Part shown: positions 7,037 to 10,927 of the stretch, one piece after another
Layout: every line of letters starts with the position of its first letter
Position numbering within the stretch: position 1 is the first letter of the stretch
Assembly (NCBI GenBank): GCA_934754855.1
Contig: CAKVJR010000051.1
Coordinates: 1-10,927, forward strand
Source: an uncultured Candidatus Melainabacteria bacterium
GTDB lineage: Bacteria > Cyanobacteriota > Vampirovibrionia > Gastranaerophilales > Gastranaerophilaceae
Direction of reading: 5' to 3'
Length of the DNA stretch: 10,927 bases
Translations under genes and position numbers: made by a program
Notes under the pieces: model-generated
Database searches by the model: none
What the model was told of the DNA's origin: nothing
The model's input: the letters and a program-made list of their open reading frames with translations, nothing else

Positions 7037-7609
7037 CTATTTGCAAATTCTTTTGAGCGTCCAAGCAATGTTGTCTGCTAAGTTTTCCATATTGCTCATT
7101 GCTTCGTCGTCAAGATTAACTTCGCCTTTTTCTCTTCCAAAACCGATGTTCCAATATGTTGAGCCGACGATAATCATTTCGTTCATAAGGAACATGTGGT
7201 GAAGTGTTGATTGGATTGCCACGCCGCCGCCTCTTCTTTGTGCAACAACGCCTGCTCCGATTTTGTGTTTTAATGCTCCGATTGCACTTCCGACAAGACC
7301 AAATCTGTCGATAAACGCTTTTAATTCGGGGGTCATATCGGAATAATATGACGGTGTTCCCAAAATAATTGCGTCAGCCTCAAGTGCTTCTCCGACAATT
7401 CCGTTGAAAACATCATCGACGAAACAACATTTGCCGCTTTTCATTTTTTTGCAAGCCCAACAAGCACGGCAACCGTGGATATTCGTGCCGCCGACTTGAA
7501 TTAACTTCGTTTCAACTCCGTGCTGTTCAAGTCGATTTAACACTTTATTCAGCATTGTATAAGTGTTCCCGTCTTTTCTCGGGCTACCGTTAATTGCAAC
7601 TGCTTTCAT
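7037..7609 (-). CDS. Flavodoxin-fold NAD(P)H oxidoreductase / iron-sulfur flavoprotein-like
   Basis: A 190-residue protein of the NADPH-dependent FMN reductase/flavodoxin-like superfamily. Seen: the FMN phosphate-binding loop NGSPRKDGNT (7-16); a cysteine cluster C47, C50, C53 and C61 in the spacing CX2CX2CX7C, plus C62; GTPSYYSDMTPELKAFIDR (84-102), the second flavin-binding region; and RRGGG (125-129). The compact cysteine motif matches the one described for archaeal and anaerobic iron-sulfur flavoproteins (CX2CX2CX4-7C), where it binds a 4Fe-4S cluster. Proteins of this kind transfer electrons in the cytoplasm of anaerobes or reduce oxygen species or xenobiotics; the natural substrate cannot be told. 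The gene begins 9 bases after gpmI, with its ribosome-binding site overlapping the gpmI stop, so the two form one operon. It ends TAG before the shared terminator. Confidence 0.85.
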   Translation of the reverse strand: MKAVAINGSPRKDGNTYTMLNKVLNRLEQHGVETKLIQVGGTNIHGCRACWACKKMKSGKCCFVDDVFNGIVGEALEADAIILGTPSYYSDMTPELKAFIDRFGLVGSAIGALKHKIGAGVVAQRRGGGVAIQSTLHHMFLMNEMIIVGSTYWNIGFGREKGEVNLDDEAMSNMENLADNIAWTLKRICK

Positions 7610-7615
7610 TTTTTT

Positions 7616-7621
7616 TCCTTA
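7616..7621 (-). promoter_or_regulatory. Ribosome-binding site overlapping the gpmI stop codon
   Basis: TAAGGA on the minus strand: its TAA is the gpmI stop and its AAGGA is the Shine-Dalgarno sequence of the flavoprotein, 6 bases before ATG 7609. This tight packing suggests translational coupling. Confidence 0.7.
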
Positions 7622-9145
7622 TTTCAACAATGAGTGACCTGTCATTTCTGCAGGTTGTGCAATTCCCAAAAGTTCAAGAATTGTCGGTGCAACGTCGCAA
7701 AGTGCAGCGTCTTTTTCATTTTTGAGTTCGTGAGTGTCGTTGATTAAGAACAAGGGAACAACATTTGTTGTGTGAGCCGTAAACGGTTTGTGGGTTTCTG
7801 GATCTTCCATACATTCAGCATTACCGTGGTCAGCCGTCAAGAGCATTTTGACACCCTTTTCTTTTGCTTTTGCAACAATTTTTCCGATACAAGTGTCAAC
7901 TGTTTCGCAAGCCTTAACTGCTGCTTCAAATACGCCTGTATGTCCTACCATATCAGGGTTTGCGAAGTTAACCAAAATGTATTGATATTGTTCATCGTCC
8001 AATGCTCCCAAAACCTTGTCGCAAACTTCAAATGCACTCATTTCAGGTTGCAAGTCGTATGTTGCAACTTTCGGTGAATTTACGAGTACTCTTGTTTCCA
8101 ACTTGCCTGCTTTTTCTACGCCGCCGTTGAAGAAGAATGTAACGTGAGCATATTTTTCGGTTTCAGCCGTTCTGAATTGCTTGATTCCGTTTGCATCGAG
8201 GACATCGCCCAAAATGTTTGTGAGTGTGTGGGGCGGGAATGCAATCGGCAAATCGAACGTTTCATCGTATTTTGTGAACATAACGTAGTTCAAGTTTTTG
8301 CGAACCGCTTTTCTGTCAAATCCGTTAAATTCTTCAAATGTTACCGCTCTTGTGATTTCTCTTGCTCTGTCGGGGCGGAAGTTGAAGAATACGATTGAAT
8401 CGTTGTCGTTAATTCTTGATTGCGGGTCTGAGTTAGTTACTGTCGGCAAAACGAATTCATCGGTTGTGTCTTTTGCGTATGAATTTTCGATTGCTTCGAT
8501 TGAATTTGCTGCCTTTTCGCCTTCGCCCAAAAGTAAGCAATTGTATGCTTTTTCAACTCTGTCCCAACGGTTATCTCTGTCCATTGCGTAGTAACGACCG
8601 CTGATTGTTGCGATTTGCGGCAAATTGTGTTCTTTTAATTTGTTTTCAATTCTTTCGAGGAATGTTTTTGCACTCTTCGGAGGGGTATCTCTGCCGTCTA
8701 AGAATGCGTGAACATAAACTTTTTTCAAACCTTCTTTTGCTGCAAGGTCAATAAGTGCTTCAAGGTGTTCCATTGCACTGTGAACTCCGCCTGATGAAAC
8801 AAGTCCGTAGAAGTGGATTGAAGAATTGTTGTCTTTTGCGTGTTTAACGGCATTCAAAAGAACTTCGTTTTTGAAGAATGAACCGTCTTTTACGGCATTG
8901 TTAATTCTTGAAAGTTCTTGGTAAACAACTCTGCCTGCACCCAAATTCAAGTGACCGACTTCGGAGTTGCCCATTTGTCCGTCAGGAAGTCCGACATATT
9001 CACCGCTTGCGTTGATAGTGATGTTCGGAACTGATTTATAAAGTTCGTCAATGTTCGGTGTTTTTGCTGTTTTTGTAGCATCTTTCGGGCAGTTGTTGCT
9101 GATGCCGAAACCGTCCATAATACATAAAAGAACTCTGTTTGCCAT
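7619..9145 (-). CDS. gpmI: 2,3-bisphosphoglycerate-independent phosphoglycerate mutase
   Basis: Converts 3-phosphoglycerate to 2-phosphoglycerate in glycolysis and gluconeogenesis by a phosphoserine intermediate with two Mn ions; belongs to the alkaline phosphatase superfamily. It is 508 residues long, the usual size. Seen: MDGFG with metal ligand D11; GQMGNSEVGHLNLGAGR (56-72) with catalytic S61; HAFLDGRDTPP (146-156); GRYYAMDRDNRW (183-194); FNFRPDRAREITRA (254-267) for phosphoglycerate binding; NPDMVGHTG (396-404) with D398 and H402; TADHGNAE (437-444) with D439 and H440; and AHTT with H458. All metal ligands appear present. The frame extends 25 codons upstream to a GTG at 9220, but that stretch overlaps the promoter. 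ATG 9145, with AGAGG about 8 bases upstream, gives the conserved N-terminus. It is the first gene of an operon with the flavoprotein. Confidence 0.97.
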   Translation of the reverse strand: MANRVLLCIMDGFGISNNCPKDATKTAKTPNIDELYKSVPNITINASGEYVGLPDGQMGNSEVGHLNLGAGRVVYQELSRINNAVKDGSFFKNEVLLNAVKHAKDNNSSIHFYGLVSSGGVHSAMEHLEALIDLAAKEGLKKVYVHAFLDGRDTPPKSAKTFLERIENKLKEHNLPQIATISGRYYAMDRDNRWDRVEKAYNCLLLGEGEKAANSIEAIENSYAKDTTDEFVLPTVTNSDPQSRINDNDSIVFFNFRPDRAREITRAVTFEEFNGFDRKAVRKNLNYVMFTKYDETFDLPIAFPPHTLTNILGDVLDANGIKQFRTAETEKYAHVTFFFNGGVEKAGKLETRVLVNSPKVATYDLQPEMSAFEVCDKVLGALDDEQYQYILVNFANPDMVGHTGVFEAAVKACETVDTCIGKIVAKAKEKGVKMLLTADHGNAECMEDPETHKPFTAHTTNVVPLFLINDTHELKNEKDAALCDVAPTILELLGIAQPAEMTGHSLLK

Positions 9146-9183
9146 ATAATTTACCTCTTTGTTATCAATGTTTTTACAAGAAA

Positions 9184-9211
9184 ATTGTATCACAACAAAA
9201 CTTTTAAACAA
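9184..9211 (-). promoter_or_regulatory. Extended -10 promoter for gpmI
   Basis: On the minus strand, TGA-TACAAT (9192-9184) is an extended -10 with 5 of 6 bases to consensus. It is preceded at 16 bases by a weak -35, TTGTTT (9211-9206). Transcription should begin near 9177, leaving a leader of about 32 bases to ATG 9145. This supports the ATG over the upstream GTG. Confidence 0.55.
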
Positions 9212-9281
9212 TTTAATCACCGGAATTATTATAATTGTTTAAGAAATTTTGCGTGAATATCGAAAAAGTGTCCGTAAAATC

Positions 9282-10340
9282 TTAATTTTCGACAACTTCG
9301 ATTTGTTCAACATTTCTGTGGGTTTTATTATATTTTAAAGAGTCGAAAAACGCCCAACCGACAATGATTAAGCCTGTTGAACCCGTAACGACTTCGGGAA
9401 CTTCATGCAATGTTGAATAAAACATAATCAATGCCAAAAATCCGATTGCCCAATGAGCACCATGTTCAAGAAATACGTACTGTTTCAAGGTTTTTAACTC
9501 GACCATGTATAAGGTCAATGAACGGACGAACATTGCTCCGATTGCAAGCCCGATTGTGATTAAAATAATATCTTTGCTGATTGCAAATGCCCCTAAAACG
9601 CCGTCAAGAGAGAATGATGCGTCAATTAATTCCAAATATAAAAATCCGACAAATCCTAACTTAGCAACCCCGCCCGTAAGCGATGCTTTTTTCTCCGCAA
9701 CTCTTTCAAGTGCGTTGCTTACGCCGTCAATCAGTAAGTATAAAATTACCCCCGAAACACCCGCAAAAAATACAGGATTTTGAATTGACGAGGGAACCAA
9801 AAATCTTACAACAGTAACCAATAACAACGTTACAAGGACTTCTGTCGATTTTACCATATGCAACTTTTGCAAAGGCTCTTCGATTTTGGTAATCCAATGT
9901 AATTCTTTTTCTTCGTGACAAAAATAAGAAAGAAACAACATAAACAAAAACGCTCCGCCAAAAGTTACCAACGGAGCATGGCATTGTGAAAGATAATGTG
10001 CGTATTGTTCGACATTATTCAGTGCAAGGTCAATTACGGAAGAAACGTGAAGCCCCGCAAATATTGCAACAACAATGACAGGGAACAAAAATCTCATACC
10101 GAAAACGGCAATTAATATACCCCAGGTTACAAATCTGTGCTGCCATTTTTCTGTCATTTTCTCCAATTTCATTGCGTTAACAACTGCGTTGTCGAAAGAT
10201 AATGTGACTTCCAAAATTGACAGGAAAATGACTATGAAAACACATAAAAGAGCGTGTCCGGGGTGCTTTTGCAATCCCCAAAAGAATGCCGCTATAATTC
10301 CCGCAATCGTAACCAATATAGAACCTTTAAAATGTTTCAT
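9282..10340 (-). CDS. TerC-like / DUF475 integral membrane protein
   Basis: A 352-residue multi-pass inner-membrane protein with about 9-10 hydrophobic segments, for example near 4-22, 29-48, 70-94, 122-142, 166-184, 187-206, 225-240, 256-275 and 296-311. It carries two related acidic membrane motifs: LEVTLSFDNAVVNA (43-56) and LELIDASFSLDGVLGA (236-251), with E44, D50, N51 and E237, D240, D246. This internal repeat is characteristic of the TerC/Alx/DUF475 group, implicated in tellurite resistance and in manganese or other metal export. The substrate here is not known. ATG 10340 has AGAGGA about 8 bases upstream; an in-frame TTG at 10364 would start before this site and is unlikely. It has its own promoter, is divergent from fba, and lies 136 bases upstream of gpmI, which has a separate promoter. 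It ends TAA; no good terminator follows. Confidence 0.88.
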   Translation of the reverse strand: MKHFKGSILVTIAGIIAAFFWGLQKHPGHALLCVFIVIFLSILEVTLSFDNAVVNAMKLEKMTEKWQHRFVTWGILIAVFGMRFLFPVIVVAIFAGLHVSSVIDLALNNVEQYAHYLSQCHAPLVTFGGAFLFMLFLSYFCHEEKELHWITKIEEPLQKLHMVKSTEVLVTLLLVTVVRFLVPSSIQNPVFFAGVSGVILYLLIDGVSNALERVAEKKASLTGGVAKLGFVGFLYLELIDASFSLDGVLGAFAISKDIILITIGLAIGAMFVRSLTLYMVELKTLKQYVFLEHGAHWAIGFLALIMFYSTLHEVPEVVTGSTGLIIVGWAFFDSLKYNKTHRNVEQIEVVEN

Positions 10341-10365
10341 AATCTTTTCCTCTTTTCCTATCAAA

Positions 10366-10394
10366 ATTATATCAAAAATAATTTTTTTTGATAA
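10366..10394 (-). promoter_or_regulatory. Extended -10 promoter for the TerC-like gene
   Basis: On the minus strand, TGA-TATAAT (10374-10366) is an extended -10 with a perfect hexamer. It is preceded at 17 bases by TTATCA (10394-10389, 4 of 6 to consensus). The predicted start is near 10359, about 19 bases before ATG 10340. I see no yybP-ykoY-type riboswitch: the leader is too short. Confidence 0.6.
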
Positions 10395-10428
10395 TTTCCA
10401 TAAGAAAAAAACATGCCGACAAAATCAC

Positions 10429-10457
10429 TTGAAAACGAGTTTTGTTTGATGTATATT
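10429..10457 (+). promoter_or_regulatory. Sigma-70 promoter for fba
   Basis: TTGAAA (10429-10434, 5 of 6), a 17-base spacer, and TATATT (10452-10457, 5 of 6). The predicted start is near 10464, giving a leader of about 33 bases. A perfect inverted repeat, AAAAC-GA-GTTTT (10432-10443), overlaps the -35 and spacer and could be an operator. Confidence 0.6.
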
Positions 10458-10496
10458 GTGCCTGTAAAAGCATACAAGTTATATGGAGAAATAACA

Positions 10497-10927
10497 ATGG
10501 CTGAAAGAAAATTAGTAGGAACAGAAGAAATGTTCAAAAAAGCACTCGCCGGCGGATATGCTATCGGTGCTTACAACGTTAACAATATGGAAATCTTGCA
10601 AGGTATTGCAGAAGCAGCAGAAGAAACTCGTTCACCGATTATTCTTCAAGTTTCGGCAGGTGCAAGAAAATACGCTAACCAAACATACTTGATTAAGTTG
10701 GTTGAAGCAGCACTCGCAACAACTACAGTTCCGATTGCACTTCACTTGGATCACGGTGCAGATTTTGAAATTTGTAAAGCATGCATCGACGGCGGTTTCT
10801 CATCAGTAATGATTGACGGTTCAAGATTCCCGTTTGAAGAAAACGTTGCTGTAACTAAGAAAGTTGTTGAATACGCTCACGAAAGAGGAGTTTCGGTAGA
10901 AGCAGAACTCGGTAAATTGGCAGGCGT
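10497..10927 (+). CDS. fba: Class II fructose-bisphosphate aldolase (5' part, runs off the window)
   Basis: Zinc-dependent aldolase that splits fructose 1,6-bisphosphate into dihydroxyacetone phosphate and glyceraldehyde 3-phosphate in glycolysis and makes it in gluconeogenesis. The first 143 residues are present and the frame is open to the end; the family is usually about 280-330 residues. Seen: YAIGAYNVNNMEILQGI (21-37); SPIILQVSAGARKYA (46-60); ALHLDHG (81-87) with catalytic D85 and zinc ligand H86; GFSSVMIDGSRFPFEEN (100-116); and VEAELGKLAG (134-143), the start of the metal-binding Glu region. The sequence fits the FbaA-like class IIB branch, though related ketose-bisphosphate aldolases for tagatose cannot be fully excluded from the N-terminal part. 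ATG 10497 has GGAG (10485-10488) 8 bases upstream and a good promoter. It is divergent from the TerC-like gene. Confidence 0.93.
   Translation, partial: MAERKLVGTEEMFKKALAGGYAIGAYNVNNMEILQGIAEAAEETRSPIILQVSAGARKYANQTYLIKLVEAALATTTVPIALHLDHGADFEICKACIDGGFSSVMIDGSRFPFEENVAVTKKVVEYAHERGVSVEAELGKLAG

Noticed and set aside
9146..9220. 25-residue N-terminal extension of gpmI from a GTG at 9220
   Set aside because: The stretch overlaps a good extended -10 promoter and has no ribosome-binding site. ATG 9145 has AGAGG and gives the conserved N-terminus.
9246..9280. Terminator hairpin after the TerC-like gene
   Set aside because: An AT-rich 8-bp stem with a wobble, a loop of about 19 bases and no proper T run; too weak to call.
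10341..10364. Upstream TTG start for the TerC-like gene
   Set aside because: These codons cover the AGAGGA ribosome-binding site of ATG 10340, and the TTG lies upstream of or at the predicted transcription start.
10341..10496. Manganese (yybP-ykoY) riboswitch for the TerC-like gene
   Set aside because: The predicted leader is about 19 bases, and no conserved stem-loop arrangement is seen.
1..10927. CRISPR array, insertion sequence, tRNA or rRNA gene
   Set aside because: No spaced direct repeats, no terminal inverted repeats with a transposase, and no recognisable tRNA or rRNA sequence; all gaps are shorter than 160 bases.

Overview
The window looks like a bacterial chromosome segment of low-to-moderate G+C with tightly packed, conserved housekeeping genes on both strands. 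I see no phage, transposon, CRISPR or RNA genes. My best guess for the source is an uncultured gut-type bacterium of the Gastranaerophilales/Melainabacteria (Vampirovibrionia) kind. This rests on the AT-rich intergenic DNA and on two proteins with an odd N-terminal leader ending in VSFGG, which I loosely associate with that group. It is an inference, not a demonstrated placement.

Layout, left third (1-4234, all minus strand). Reading in the direction of transcription: RNase PH (rph), a DHH/DHHA1 phosphoesterase of the NrnA nanoRNase type, a small secreted EF-hand protein, and an HNH-nuclease-like protein with an unusual split zinc site. Intrinsic terminators follow the DHH gene and the EF-hand gene. 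The EF-hand and HNH genes are therefore probably separate transcription units. Rph, NrnA-like and HNH proteins all point to nucleic-acid processing, but shared regulation is not shown.

Middle (4260-7036, plus strand). A short AT-rich gap with overlapping divergent promoter elements separates rph from metG. metG (methionyl-tRNA synthetase) is followed with zero spacing, and in the same reading frame, by prfB (release factor 2). Only one TAG codon separates the two proteins. The prfB gene has no programmed frameshift. A bidirectional terminator hairpin ends both this operon and the converging one.

Right third (7037-10927). On the minus strand, gpmI (cofactor-independent phosphoglycerate mutase) is followed 9 bases later by a flavodoxin-fold oxidoreductase with an iron-sulfur-type cysteine cluster. 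Upstream of gpmI lies a TerC-like/DUF475 membrane protein with its own promoter. Divergent from it, a strong-looking promoter drives fba (class II fructose-bisphosphate aldolase), which runs off the window end. Two glycolytic enzymes thus flank the membrane protein.

The most interesting observations are the shared VSFGG leader on two otherwise unrelated proteins, the split HNH zinc site, and the in-frame metG-TAG-prfB junction.
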